DNA of 64,000 nt from Lepus europaeus (GCF_033115175.1 NC_084844.1:33451885-33515884), one strand, 5' to 3'. Shown: positions 22,726 to 34,165, numbered from the stretch's first letter. Program-made: numbers and translations. The notes: generated from the letters alone by a model not told the origin.

Positions 22726-23002
22726 AAAAAGTTATCTTTTCCTATCAAGCTTGAAATGTTCAAAAAGGAAGAAAAAGCATGAAATCATTATAAACATAAA
22801 ATTCATAGCCATACATACCTCAGTTTTCAGTGTTAGAGCATGGTAACGAGATACAGAATTTTATCTTTTATGAGAATCACACAATTCTTATTTCCAGCAG
22901 AAAAAGAACTGTAGAGGACTACTTGTGTATCCCTAATGCACCTGGCTTGGTACCAAGTCCAGAGTAGTTATTAAATAACTACTTGTTAAAAGAAACCAAA
23001 TG

Positions 23003-23317
23003 GGGACTGGCGCTGTGGCTCTGCAGGTTAAAGCCATAAGCCTTCCCATATGGGCACCAGTTCAAGTAACGGCTGCTTCACTTCTGACCCAGCTCCCTGC
23101 TAGTGTGCCTGAGAAAGCAACAGAAGATGGTCCAAGTGCCTGGATCCCTGTCACCCCTGTGGGAGACCCAGAAAAAGCTGCTGGCTCCTGGATTTGGCCT
23201 GGTCCAGCCCTGGCTGTTGCAGCTATTTGGGGAATGAAATAACGGATGGAAGATTTCTCTCTTTGCCTCGCCTCTCTCTGTAATTCTGACTTTCAAATAA
23301 TAATAATAATAATAAAA
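23003..23317 (+). repeat. C-SINE type A with (AAT)n tail
   Basis: GGGGACTGGCGCTGTGGCTC head with a short head deletion; tail (AAT)7. GAAACCAAA duplicated on both sides. Confidence 0.92.
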
Positions 23318-23400
23318 TGAAACCAAAGGGGTGGTTTAACTCTTCAAATATTCAAACTTTACCTAATTCAATCCTTGGCTAATTAAAAGACGGCTCACAG

Positions 23401-23735
23401 GCCGACGCCGTGGCTCAATAGGCTAGTCCTCCACCTTGCGGCGCCGGCACACCAGGTTCTAGTCCTGGTTGGGGTGCCGGATTCTGTCCCGGTTGCCCCT
23501 CTTCCAGGCCAGCTCTCTGCTGTGGCCCGGGAGTGCAGTGGAGGGATGGCCCAAGTACTTGGGCCCTGCACCCCATGGGAGACCAGGAGAAGCACTGGCT
23601 CCTGCCTTCGGATCAGCACAGTGCGCCGGCCACAGCGCGCCGGCTGCGGCGGCCATTGGAGGGTGAACCAATGGCAAAAGGAAGACCTTTCTTTCTGTCT
23701 CTCTCTCACTCTCTCTCACTATCCACTCTGCCTGT

Positions 23736-23779
<44 letters not shown>
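23401..23779 (+). repeat. C-SINE type B with 43-base A-tail
   Basis: GCCGACGCCGTGGCTCAATAGG head, ending CTGCCTGTC plus 43 uninterrupted A. Flanks share GCTCACAG. Confidence 0.95.
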
Positions 23780-23781
<2 letters not shown>

Positions 23782-23789
23782 TTGCTCAC

Positions 23790-23929
23790 AGGACCAGTGC
23801 TGTGGTGTAGTAGGCTAAGCCTTCACCTGTGGCACTGGCATCCCATATGGGCCCCAGTTCAAATCCTGGCTGCTCCTCTTCTGATTCAGCTCTCTGCAAT
23901 GACCTGGGAAAGCAGTAGAAGATGGCCCA
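23790..23929 (+). repeat. C-SINE type A, 3'-truncated
   Basis: First 140 bp of a SINE (GGACCAGTGCTGTGGTGTAG to AAGATGGCCCA), cut where the next SINE starts. It has no tail. Confidence 0.88.
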
Positions 23930-24178
23930 GGGGCTGGTGCTGTGGCGTAGCAAGTAAGGCCTCTGCCGGTTGTGCCAGCATCCCATATGTGCACCATTTC
24001 AAGTCCTGGCTACTCCACTTCCAATCCAGCTCCCTGCTAATGGGCCTGGGAAAGCAGTAGATGTCCCAAGTGCTTGGGTCCCTACACCCACATAGGAGAC
24101 CCAGAAGAATCTCCTGGCTTCGGATTGGCCCAGCTCCAGCTGTTGTGGCCATTTGGGGAGTGAACCAGTGGATGGAAG

Positions 24179-24210
<32 letters not shown>

Positions 24211-24256
24211 ATTCTGCCTTTCAAATAAATAAATAAACCATAAAAAAAAAAAAAAA
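23930..24256 (+). repeat. C-SINE type A
   Basis: GGGGCTGGTGCTGTGGCGTAG head through (TC)14 and AAATAAATAAATAAACC tail. Starts directly at the truncation point of the preceding SINE. Confidence 0.93.
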
Positions 24257-24778
24257 GGGATCACTGACTGCTATGTGCAGAAAATACCAGAGGCCAACAG
24301 TGGAAAAAGGAAGACCAATTAAGACACTGTTGCAATCATCTAGATAAGAGAAAGTAGTGGCTTGGACTATGGTGATAGCTTCTAAAGTTGGTGATAAAAT
24401 GGCCAGATTCGGGATCTGGATCCAGAGCTGAAAGGATATGCTGATGGACTACATGTGTGAGAGGAAGGAGTCAACAGAGACTTCAAGATTATTGGCTGAC
24501 TAGATGACCAGATGTGCTCTTTATTTACAAGTAAGTGTGAAAGTAGGGAAAGGGCAGAATATGTTTGAGACAACTACTGGACATATAAGGATGTCCAGAG
24601 TGTAGGTAACAGGGCACATACGGCTGAAGTTCAGTGAAGATGAGGACTTAGGGCATACATTTAGGAATCATCACATAAAGGAGATAATACAAGCAAAGAG
24701 ACTGGCTGAGATCATCTGAAACAGAGAAAGAAGAGAGGTCCCCAACAATTGAGCTCTAGGGTTCATCGGTACTTTTTA

Positions 24779-25080
24779 AAAAAAGATTTACTGATTTCTT
24801 TGAAAGGCAGAGTTACAGAAAGAGAAGAAGAAAGCGAGATCTTCTATTTGCTGTTTCGCTCTCTAAATGCCTGCAATGGCCAGGACTGGGCCAGACCAAA
24901 GCCAAGAACTCCATCAGCTTCTCCCACATGGGTGGCTGGGGTACAAGTACTTGGCCATCTTCTGCTGCTTTTCCAGGTTCATTAGCAGGGAGCTGGATCA
25001 GAGGTGGAGCAGCTGGGTCTGCTCAGATGGGATGTCATGCCCAGGCAGCAGCTTAACCCGCTGTGCCACAACACTGGCCC
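24779..25080 (-). repeat. C-SINE type A
   Basis: AAAGATTTACTGATTTC tail side at left, CTGTGCCACAACACTGGCCC head side at right. Confidence 0.92.
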
Positions 25081-25437
25081 AGCATTTAGACAGAAATCAG
25101 GGAAGTTGAAGAGAATTCAGTAAAGAAGCAGCCAGTGATTTTGAAGGAAAATCAGGAAAGGGTGCTGGAATGAGGTGCTTCAGGAAGCTTGAAGCAATCT
25201 TTCTCAGTGTTGCCGAGGTGGAGTACAATGGCAACTGAGAACTGACTGCTGGATTCAGCAAGGCAGCTGTCATCAGGAGCCTTCACAGCAGCAGTTCCAC
25301 TTGAGCAGGAAGAATAAAAACCTGACTGCAGTAGCTGGGGTAAGGATATACTTCAAGGAGAGTTCCTCTAGCGATGGCAGAAAATATGAAGCATTAACTG
25401 GGTAGAAATATGAATGAAGGAAAGATGAAAATACATT

Positions 25438-25767
25438 TTTAAAGATTTATTTATTTATTTGAAAGTCAGAGTTACTATGAGAGAGACAGAGAGAGAGAGA
25501 GGAGAAAGATCTTCCATCTGCTGGTTCACTCCCTAAATGACTGCAACGGCCGAGTCTAGGCAAGGTTGAAGCTAGAAGCCAGGAACTCCAGCCAGGTCTC
25601 CCATATGGGCACAAGGGCCCAAGAACCTGGGCTATCCTTTGCTGTTTTCCCAGGCACATTAGCAGGAAGCTGAATCAGAAGTGGAGCAGCTGGGATTCGA
25701 ACTGGTGCCCATATGGAATGCCAATGTTGCAGATGGCAGCTTAAGTGCTGCACCACAGAACTAGCCC
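25438..25767 (-). repeat. C-SINE type A
   Basis: AAAGATTTATTTATTTATT at left, GCACCACAGAACTAGCCC at right. An imperfect AAAATACATTT/AAAATGAATTT duplication flanks it. Confidence 0.92.
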
Positions 25768-25794
25768 TAAAATGAATTTGACATAGGACCTATG

Positions 25795-26060
25795 GGGGCT
25801 GGTGCTGTGGCATAGTGGGTTAAAGCCCTGGCCTGCAGTGCCAGCATTCCATATGGGCGCCGGAAAATGACCCAAGCCTTGGGCCCCTGCACCCACATGG
25901 GAGACCCAGAAGAAGCTCCTGGCTTCGGATCAGCTCAGCTCAGCTCTGGCCATTGCGGTCATTTGGAGAGCGAACCAGTAGATGGAAGACCTCTCTCTCT
26001 CTTCAGCTCTACCTCTCTCTGTAACTCTTTAAAATAAATAAAAATAAATCTTAAAAAAAA
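25795..26060 (+). repeat. C-SINE type A with internal deletion
   Basis: Normal head and tail, but about 65 bp missing after CATATGGGCGCCGG. Perfect 12-bp duplication ATAGGACCTATG at 25783-25794 and 26061-26072. Confidence 0.94.
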
Positions 26061-26504
26061 ATAGGACCTATGATGGCGTGTTTGCATGTTGATGGAAATT
26101 ATCTAACATAAAAGATAAGATGTGATTATTGGAAAGTAAAGAGGATTTAGTAGAAGCTAAGTCTATGACTATACAAAAGGGATGGAATTCTGTACACAAA
26201 TGGAAGGGCTGGCTTTTCTCCATTTTAACAGGAGGAAATAGCATAGGGTTACAAGTGTAGGTAGACTGATAGATATGTCAGTGAGAGGATACTGAAGTTC
26301 TCTTCTTGATGTTTCTGTTTTCTCAGTAAAATAAGAAACAAGGTCATAGTTGTGAATGAAGAGAGAAGAGGGGCAGTGGAAACTGAAGCAGAGAGGAGAA
26401 AATATGATACAGCGGCTTTGGAGAATGAAGAATGTATTGATTAAGAAAGATTATAGGATTTCTCAACCCTGAATCCATGTGAATTTAAGATGAGACCAGC
26501 TGGG

Positions 26505-26826
26505 CTAGCGCTGTGGCATTACAGGTTAAGCTGCCACCTGCAATTTTGGCATCCCATAAAGCTGCTGGTTTGAGCCCTGGCTGTGTCTCTTCTGATCCAG
26601 TTTGCTGTTAATTTGCCTGAGAGGGCAGCAGAAAATGGCCCAAGTGCTTGGGCCCCTGCACCCACTTAGGAGACCTGGAAGAAGCTCCTGGCTCCTGGTT
26701 TTGGCCTGGCCCAGCCCTGGCCATTGTGACCATTTGGGGAATGAACCAGTGGATGGAAGATCTCTCTCTCTCTGTAACTCTGCCTTTCAAATAAATAAAA
26801 ACTAAATCTTTAAAAAAAAAAAAAAA
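26505..26826 (+). repeat. C-SINE type A
   Basis: GGGCTAGCGCTGTGGCATTAC head, AAATAAATAAAAACTAAATC tail. Its A-tail is the landing site of the following type B element. TGAGACCA lies on both sides of the pair. Confidence 0.92.
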
Positions 26827-26828
26827 GT

Positions 26829-27170
26829 GTGGCCGGCGCCGTGGCTTAACAGGCTAATCCTCCGCCTTGCGGCGCCGGCACACCAGGTTCTAGTCCCGGT
26901 TGGGGCGCTGGATTCTATCCCGGTTGCCCTTCTTCCAGGCCAGCTCTCTGCTATGGCCAGGGAAAGCAGTGGAAGATGGCCCAAGTGCTTGGGCCCTGCA
27001 CCCGCATGGGAGACCAGGAGAAGCACCTGGCTCCCGGCTTCGGATCAGCGCGATGCGCTGGCCGCAGCGGCCATTGGAGGGTGAGCCAACGGCAAAAAGG
27101 AAGACCTTTCTCTCTCTCTCTCTCTCTCTCTCTAACTTCACTCTGCCTGTCAAAAAAAAAAAAAAAAAAA
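26829..27170 (+). repeat. C-SINE type B in the tail of the previous SINE
   Basis: GGCCGGCGCCGTGGCTTAACAG head, ending CTGCCTGTC plus A18. Confidence 0.94.
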
Positions 27171-27194
27171 GTGAGACCAATCATCTATAAAAGA

Positions 27195-27510
27195 ATTAGT
27201 TGTAAACAACATAATAAGATGCTACATCCCATGTCAGAGTGCCTGGGTTCCAGTTCCAACTCCACTTCTGATTCCAGCTTCCTATTGTATACCATGAGAA
27301 GTAGCAGGTGATGGCTCAAATACTGGAGTACTTGTTGGGAGAACTGGATCATGTTCTGAGCCCCTGGTATCAGCCTGGCCCAGACCTGGCTGTGCAGGCA
27401 TTTGGGAAATTTAACCAACAGGTGCAAGATATATCTCTCTCTCTTCTCTTTTTCTCTCTATCCCTCCCTCATCTCTCTGCCTTCCAAATAAAAATTTGAA
27501 AAAATTTTAA
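27195..27510 (+). repeat. Old-type C-SINE
   Basis: ATCCCATGTCAGAGTGCCTGG body and CCAAATAAAAATTTG tail. The head is diverged. Confidence 0.82.
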
Positions 27511-27539
27511 AGAATAAGTATTCTAAAAATAATAGCAAT

Positions 27540-27785
27540 TATTGTTAAAATTCTATTCCTACTATTTTCAGACTATTTAACTATGTAATCAGGCACTATA
27601 CTAAGTCAGTTATATGGTTTATATAATTATAATCTTCATTTCACAGATGGGAAAACAGGCTCAGTAAAGTAAACATGTCTATGGTCACACAACAAAGAAA
27701 ATAATTCAGATTTTAACTTAGGGTCTTCTAGCACAAAAAGCTTTCCTTCTACCCATTATGTTGTAGTGTCTCTAAAGAGGTAATA
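27540..27785 (-). repeat. MIR SINE relic
   Basis: Reverse MIR core TTTCACAGATGGGAAAACAGG, then GGTCACACAAC, then the CCATTATGTTGTAGTGTCTC end. Confidence 0.75.
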
Positions 27786-28534
27786 TATAAAATCTTAAAC
27801 TGACTTTGGTTAAGGTGTCTTATGCCACAGGGCCTTATATACACATAGCTATGTTTTCATAGACAAACTTTTAGGCTAAGGTCAGTGAAAAATGATTTGC
27901 AACTTCATGAATTGTATTTCTGCTTACACTTTAATTGCAACAGTTAACTTTTTTTAGCAGAGAGATTCTAGCTTAATCATAACTCATTTGCTCCCCGCCT
28001 ACAAAATGCAAGTATGATTAGGAGTCATAATGATACCATTATTTCATAACTCTTCTGTTCCACAGCAGGAAGCCAAGGTCATTTAAGACTCATCTATCAA
28101 CACCAGTGACCAAAGGTTCTACTCAGAAAAAACCAACAGGAATAGTGAATAAAGAAAATTAACATGCTAGTTAATTTATCAGTTGCAATTATAATCATAA
28201 TATACAGCAGAAGAGAGGAAATATTATTTAACAAGCAGGCACCACAGTTCCTCTTAGGAAGGTGACCGCCTTTGTGGAGGAATATATCTGGATAGATGGT
28301 TTTGGCTAGCAAACATGAAGCCTTAAAGACATCACAACACAGCAGAGATACCTATTCTCTGCTAGTTGTGATACAAGAATCCAGAGCCCGGGGAAAGAGG
28401 AAAAAGACAACAGAGAAGAGAAGTTCTGTTCCTAGTACAGGGAAAGAATGCAACATGACAGAAGGCCATACTGTCTAGTGATAAAGAAAGATGACAAAGT
28501 GGTAAAGTGACTGACGGCATTTTAAGAGGGATGG

Positions 28535-28812
28535 CTGGGACTGGTGCTGTGGTGCAGCAAGTTAAGCCACTGTCAGCAATACCAGCACCCCATTTGAGTG
28601 CCAGATCATGTTCTGGCTGTTCCACTTCTGATCCAGCTCCCTGCTAATGTGCCCAGGAAAGCAGCAGAAGATGGAGAACTGTACGGAGTTCCTGGCTCAT
28701 GGCTTCGGCCTGTCCCAAGTGTAGCCCCAGCTCCAGCCATCATGGCCATTTGGAGAGTGAATCAGCAGAAGGAAGCTCTTGCTTTCTGATTCTCCCTTCC
28801 TCTCTCTGTTAC
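28535..28812 (+). repeat. C-SINE type A, truncated tail
   Basis: GGGACTGGTGCTGTGGTGCAG head; body lacks the CCCAAGT...GGAGACC segment; ends at TCTGTTACTCTG without an A-tail. Confidence 0.88.
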
Positions 28813-28852
28813 TCTGGGCCGTCCTCCACTGCTTTCTCAGGCACATCAGCAA
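28813..28852 (-). repeat. 40-bp internal C-SINE fragment
   Basis: GGCCGTCCTCCACTGCTTTC followed by AGGCACATCAGCA is a minus-strand SINE interior joined directly to the end of the preceding plus-strand SINE. Confidence 0.75.
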
Positions 28853-29240
28853 CAATCTGTATCTCTACATAACGCTATTATTTTAAACAGGCAAAATGGC
28901 CCCCAGCTAAAGACTGTATTTCTAAGCTTCCCTGCAGCTAGACTGACATTATCAACTTCGGGAAAAAGAGAGGCAAGCATATGGGATGATTATGTGCATA
29001 CAAGAAAGGGGTATCTGGAGTGGCCTGCTGTCTGAAACGTATGGACCCACCCTGTACCCAAGGCCTAGCAGAAGGGAAGTAAAACTGCCGTATCAGTTCT
29101 GGACAGCTGGAGTTCAGAATGTACCATGAGGAAAAAGTCAACTCATATCTTGTTTCAGCTACTGGTTTTGTTCTGTTTGTTATAGTAGTCTAACTTATAT
29201 ACTGATCAATATGAAACTGGAATCTAGAAACGACTTGTTG
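28853..29240 (+). repeat. Old interspersed repeat, family not assigned
   Basis: AGCTTCCCTGCAGCTAGACTG and TTTGTTATAGTAGTCTAAC resemble the ends of a common old mammalian repeat. No coding potential. Confidence 0.35.
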
Positions 29241-29616
29241 TTGTAATTCAAATGAAAACATATGGAACTGGCTTAGCAGTTAAGAGGTGGTTAAGACACA
29301 TGCAGCAGGCTAGAATCTTAGTGACTGCTATCCATGCAAAAACGTGTGGTAAAACCATTACCTGCAGTACTCTGGAAGGAAGTCACAGGCTGTGTGAGCA
29401 CACAACAACAGAGGAAGAGGTTGACAATAGTAACAATACATTGACTATTTTCTGACATATTCAGCAGAGCACTAAGAGAGATGAGATCAGGCTAGAGGGC
29501 CCTAGTGCATTAAGCAAAGACAGAATAGGAATAACAACCTATTGACTAGCGTTCAGTAATTTGGGCCATGCATCCAATTGCTTTAATACCCTAACTTGAA
29601 ATAGTAATAAGAAGTG

Positions 29617-30172
29617 CCTGTAACTCCACTTGGGTCTCCCACATGGGTGGCAAGGGCCCAGGTATTTGGGCCACCTTCTTTTTTGCTTTTCTGTTTTTTT
29701 TTTTTTTTAAAGATTTTATTTATTTATAAGGGGTAAAGTTACAGACAGTGAGAGGGAGAGACAGAGAGAAAGGTCTTCCATCCGCTGGTTCACTCCCCAA
29801 ACAGCCGCAACAGCTGGAGCTGGGCCAATCTGAAGCCAGGAGCCAGGAGCTTGTTCCTGGTCTCATACGTGGGTACAGAGGCCCAAGGACCCAGGTCATC
29901 TCCTACTGCTTTCTCAGGCCATAGCAGAGAGCTGGATTGGAAGAGGAGCAGCTGGGACTAGAACTGGCGCCCATATGGGATGCCGGCGCCGGAGGCGGAG
30001 GATAAGCCTACTGTGCCACAGTGTCATGGGCCATCTTCTGCTACTTTCCCATGCACATTAGGAGGGAGCTGGATGGGAAGCTGAGCAGTGGGGCTTTGAA
30101 CCACTGCTCAAATATGGGATGCTGGTGACACAGATGGCAGCTTAATCCAATGTCCCACAATGCTGGCCCCTT
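29617..30172 (-). repeat. C-SINE split by a younger SINE
   Basis: Outer element 29617-29690 and 30026-30172 (ends CCCACAATGCTGGCCCC). It lacks its tail end. Confidence 0.85.
29692..30025 (-). repeat. C-SINE type A nested in another SINE
   Basis: Poly(T) and AAAGATTTTATTTATTTAT at left, CTGTGCCACAGTGTCATGGG at right. GGGCCACCTTCT / GGGCCATCTTCT flanks it. Confidence 0.92.
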
Positions 30173-30464
30173 AATTATGATACATAAATTTATAATTCTT
30201 AATATATGTAAGTTCTAAGATAAGCTTTTTCATCCATTGTAGCATGCTTTGTTTTTTTTTTTCTTAACCAATCTAGCTAGAAGTTTGTCAATTTTGTTGA
30301 TTTTTTTCAAAAAGCCAGTCACTTTATATGTGAATTTCCTTATTTGTTGTCTATTTACTTTGGGTTTGCTTTTTCTTCCTTTTCTAGTTCTTACAGTAGA
30401 ACTTCAAATCACTGATGTTAGATCTTCTTTTTAATACTAGCATTTAAAGGGATAATTTTCTTTT

Positions 30465-31166
30465 TTTAAAAAAGATTTATTTATTTTACTTGAAAGTCAG
30501 AGTTACACAGAGAGAAAAGGAAAGACAAAGAGAGAGAGGTCTCCCATCCACTGGTTCACTCCCCAATTGGCCACAATGGCTGGAACTGCACTGATCTGAA
30601 GCCAGGAGCCAGGAGCTTCCTCTAGGTCTCCCACATAGGTGCAGTGGCCCAAGCACTTGACCATCTTTTTTTTTTTTTTTAAACAGGCAAAGTTAGTGAG
30701 AGAGAGAGAGAGAGAGAGACAGAGAGACAGAGAGACAGAGACAGAGAAACAGAGAGAAAGGTCTTCCTTTTCCATTGGTTCACCCCCCAAATGGCTGCTA
30801 TGGCTGGCACACTGTGCCGATCCAAAGCCAGGAGCCAGGTGCTTCTCCTGGTCTCCCATGTGGGTGCAGGGCCCAAGCACTTGGGCCATCCTTCACTGCC
30901 TTCCCGGGCCACAGCAGAGAGCTGGACTGGAAGAGAAGCAACCGGGACAGAATCCGGTCCCCAACTGGGACAAGAACCCGCGGTGCAGGTGCCACAGGCA
31001 GAGGATTAGCCTAGTTAGCCGCGGCACTGGCCAGGACTTGGCCATCTTCTACTGCTTTCCCAGGCTATAGCAGAGAGCTGGATAGGAAGTCGAGCAGCCA
31101 GGACTCGATTTGGCGCCCATGTGGGATGCCAGCACTGCAGGCACCCACTACACCACAGCACCGACC
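30465..31166 (-). repeat. C-SINE type A split by type B
   Basis: Outer parts 30465-30668 and 31034-31166. AGGGATAATTTTC lies at left and AGGGATAATTTCC at right as target duplication within L1. Confidence 0.92.
30669..31033 (-). repeat. C-SINE type B nested
   Basis: Poly(T) left, GCGGCACTGGCCAGG right. ACTTGACCATCTT / ACTTGGCCATCTT duplication shows insertion into the outer SINE. Confidence 0.94.
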
Positions 31167-31240
31167 CCAGGGATAATTTCCTTTTAAAAACTGCTTTTAC
31201 TGTATCCCAGTCTCCAGCATTTTATTTGCATTGTTACTCA

Positions 31241-31557
31241 GTTAAAAAATTTATAGGGAACGTAAATTAGTGCAGCCACTGCGGAAAACAGAATGGAGCA
31301 TTCTTAAAAAAACTAGAAATAGACTTGCCATATGATCCAGCAATTCTGTATACTGGATATATAGCCAAAAGTCTTGAACACACTGTATCAAGAAGACACC
31401 TGCACCATCATGTTTACAGCAACACTGTTCACAATAGCCAAAATATGGAATCAACCAAAATGTCCAACATCAGATGAATAAAGAAAATGTGGCGTGGTGT
31501 GTGTGTGTATATACACATACAATGGGATATTACTCAGCTATAAAAAAGAATGAAGGG
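31241..31557 (+). repeat. L1 3' region fragment
   Basis: AATTAGTGCAGCCACTGCGG, CCATATGATCCAGCAATTCTG, CACAATAGCCAAAATATGG and CAATGGGATATTACTCAGC: plus-strand L1, opposite to the surrounding L1. Confidence 0.82.
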
Positions 31558-31876
31558 GGCCAGTGCTATGGTGTAGTAGGTTAAGCCTCTGTGTGTGGCA
31601 CTGGCATCTCATATGAACTCTGGTTTGAGTCCCAACTGCTCCTCTTCCGATCCAGCTCTCTGTTAATGGCCTGAGAAAGCAATGGAAGATGGTCTAAGCG
31701 CTTGGGCCCCAGCACACATGGGAGACCTGGAAGAAGCTCCTGGCTCCTGGCTTCAGATTGGTCCAGCTCCAGCCGTAGCGGCCATTTGGGGAGTTAACTA
31801 GCAGATAGAAGACTTCTTTCTCTTTGCCTTTCTGTAACTATGCCTTTCAAATAAATAAATAAATCTTTAAAAAATT
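31558..31876 (+). repeat. C-SINE type A
   Basis: GGGGCCAGTGCTATGGTGTAG head, AAATAAATAAATAAATC tail, starting right at the cut end of the L1 piece. Confidence 0.93.
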
Positions 31877-32047
31877 TCTGTCTTAACATGAAATTTCTTC
31901 CTTTATATAATTATTTTTAAAAAGTGATTAATCAAGTAAGAAAAAAATATTCTTGGAGTCTATTTTATCTGCTATCAAAATAGCCATACTAGCCTTCTCA
32001 TACTTAGTGTTCGCACAGCATATTTCTTCCCATCATTTATTTATTAT

Positions 32048-32091
32048 TATTTTTTTATTTTTATTTTTTATTTTTGGACAGGCAGAGTGGT

Positions 32092-32125
<34 letters not shown>

Positions 32126-32418
32126 GAGAAAGGTCTTCCTTCGCTGTTGGTTCACCCTCCAATGGCCGCTGTGGCCGGCGCGCTGTGTCCAGTGCACCAC
32201 GTTAATCCGATGGCAGGAGCCAGGTGCTTCTCCTGGTCTCCCATGGGGTGCAGGGCCCAAGGACTTGGGCCATCCTCCACTGCACTCCCGGGCCACAGCA
32301 GAGAGCTGGCCTGGAAGAGGGGCAACCGGGACAGAATCTGGCACCCTGACTGGGACTAGAACCCGGTGTGCCGGCGCCGCAAGGCGGAGGATTAGCCTAG
32401 TGAGCCGCGGCGCCAGCC
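32048..32418 (-). repeat. C-SINE type B
   Basis: T-rich (TTTTTATTTTTATTTTTT) left, GACAGGCAGAGTGG, and GAGCCGCGGCGCCAGCC right. I see no clear target duplication. Confidence 0.93.
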
Positions 32419-32758
32419 AGGATCTTGCTTTTCTAAAACTGTGTTTTACTGTGCATATTTGAGGTCTACAACACGAAAATATAAGATGCAGACATTAAAA
32501 TAGTTTGTATGCTGAAATAGATTAACATATCTGTCTTCTCACAGTTACTTTTTTTTGTGACAGAAGCTAAATCTACTTATTTGACAAATGGCGCCTAAAA
32601 GTCCTCATGCTGTAGATTAGTGCTCTAAATGTACTGGTTCTGTTTTGTATCCTTTGGCCTACATCTCTTCACTTCCTCTTCCCCCACCTATGGTAACCAC
32701 TGTTTCATATTCTAATTCTGTTTATGTGACCTTTTTGTCATTGTTCATTCCACATAAA

Positions 32759-33345
32759 AGAGAACTTCAAAAACTTCACAGAAAATGGAGTTAAAACATT
32801 AGTTTATTATGGTACAAAATATTTTGAAATTCATCATATGTGAGATCTTCAAAAAGTTCATGGAAATGTGTATTATCAACAAACTATATACGGATTTCAA
32901 AATGTTTTGTTTTTTTTTTTATTTTTTTTTTTTATTTTATTTTTTTTGACAGGCAGAGTGGACAGTGAGAGACAGAGACAGAGAGAAAGGTCTTCCTTTT
33001 GCCGTTGGTTCACCCTCCAATGGCCGCCGCGGTAGCGCGCTGCGGCCGGCGCACCGCGCTGATCCGATGGCAGGAGCCAGGTGTTTATCCTGGTCTCCCA
33101 TGGGGTGCAGGGCCCAAGGGCTTGGGCCATCCTCCACTGCACTCCCTGGCCACAGCAGAGAGCTGGCCTGGAAGAGGGGCAACCGGGACAGGATCGGTGC
33201 CCCGACCGGGACTAGAACCCGGTGTGCCGGCGCCGCTAGGCGGAGGATTAGCCTATTGAGCCGCGGCGCCGGCCTCAAAATGTTTTGCACCAAAAGGAAC
33301 TTAGCCTTAATTCCATTTTCCACAAACTTTTGCAAGCACCCTTGT
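32759..33345. mobile_element. Palindromic MITE-like element split by a SINE
   Basis: Outer parts 32759-32909 and 33288-33345 form inverted ends: AACTTCAAAAACTTC, AGAAAATGGAGTTAAA at left against the complement of TTAATTCCATTTTCCAC, AAACTTTTGCAAGC at right. An internal TTCAAAAAGTTCATGGAAA repeats the end motif. A type B SINE (32910-33274) sits inside. Confidence 0.55.
32910..33274 (-). repeat. C-SINE type B
   Basis: Poly(T) left, GCCGCGGCGCCGGCC right. Perfect 13-bp duplication TCAAAATGTTTTG at 32897-32909 and 33275-33287. Confidence 0.96.
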
Positions 33346-33518
33346 GTGAATGATAGCACACAATATTTTTCTTTATATATTGGCTTATTTCTGTTAGTAT
33401 AATGTCTGTTAGTCCCACCCATGTTGTGGCAAATGACAGGATCTTCTTTCTTAAGACTGAAAAATAGAATACTCATATTCCATTGTGTATTGATGTACTT
33501 GTGCGCCACATTTTCCTT

Positions 33519-34165
33519 TTAAAATTAATTTATTTGAAAGAGTGGGAAAGAGAGAGAGAGAGAGACAGACAGACAACAGCTGGGTCTGGATCATGTGGAT
33601 GTCAGGAGCTTTGTCAATCTGAGTCTCCTCCATGGGTGGCAGGGACCTGAGTACTCGAGCCATCACCTGCTGCCTCCCAGGGTGCACATTAGCAGGAAGC
33701 TAGATCAGAAGCAGAGCCAAGACTTGAACCCATGGGGCCAGCGCTGTGGCGCAGCGGGTTAATGCCCTGGCCTGAAGCGCCAACATCCCATATGGGCGCC
33801 TGTTCTAGTCCCGGCTGCTCCACATCCAATCCAGCTCTTTGCTATGGCCTGGGAAAGCAGTGGAGGATGGCCCAAGTTCTGGGCCCCTGCACCCGCGTGG
33901 GAGACCTGGAGGAAGCTCCTGGCTCCTGGCTTCGGATCGACACAGCTCCGGCTGTTGCAGTCAGTTGGGGAGTGAACCATTGGATGGAAGACCTCCTTCT
34001 CTCTCTCTTTCTCTCTGCCTCTCCTCTCTTGGTGTAACTCTTTCAAATAAATGAATATATCTTAAAAAAAAAAAAAAAGAAAGACTTGAACCCAGGGACT
34101 CTGAGATGGGATGGAGGGACCCCAAGCAGCATCTTTACTGCTGTGTCAAACACTTGCCCTGTTTT
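33519..34165 (-). repeat. Old-type C-SINE split by type A
   Basis: Outer parts 33519-33732 (AATTAATTTATTTGAAAGAG to GACTTGAACCCA) and 34081-34165 (to CAAACACTTGCCC). Confidence 0.88.
33733..34080 (+). repeat. C-SINE type A nested, opposite orientation
   Basis: GGGGCCAGCGCTGTGGCGCAG head, A-tail. Perfect 14-bp duplication AAGACTTGAACCCA at 33719-33732 and 34081-34094. Confidence 0.95.

Larger units (their letters stand above)
24270..26480 (+). repeat. Old interspersed repeat in three blocks, family not assigned
   Basis: Blocks 24270-24775, 25083-25436 and 26073-26480 read as one diverged mammalian repeat (GTAGTGGCTTGGACTATGG, GAGGAAGGAGTCAACAGAG, GAACTGACTGCTGGATTCAG) broken by SINEs at 24779-25080, 25438-25767 and 25795-26060. 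It has no open frame of note. Confidence 0.5.
30173..32460 (-). repeat. L1 body fragments, minus orientation, with insertions
   Basis: Blocks near 30173-30464, 31167-31240 and 31877-32047 contain antisense L1 (TTTTTTCAAAAAGCCAGTC, ACTGCTTTTACTGTATCCC, GAGTCTATTTTATCTGCTAT). They are separated by SINEs and a plus-strand L1 piece. Confidence 0.7.

Noticed and set aside
23533..24060. 175-codon frame
   Set aside because: It spans two SINEs and a 43-base A-run read as poly-lysine.
33735..33810. tRNA-like A and B boxes (GTGGCGCAGCGGG ... GTTCTAGTCCC)
   Set aside because: These are the internal Pol III promoter of tRNA-derived C-SINEs, not tRNA genes; the same applies to all other copies.
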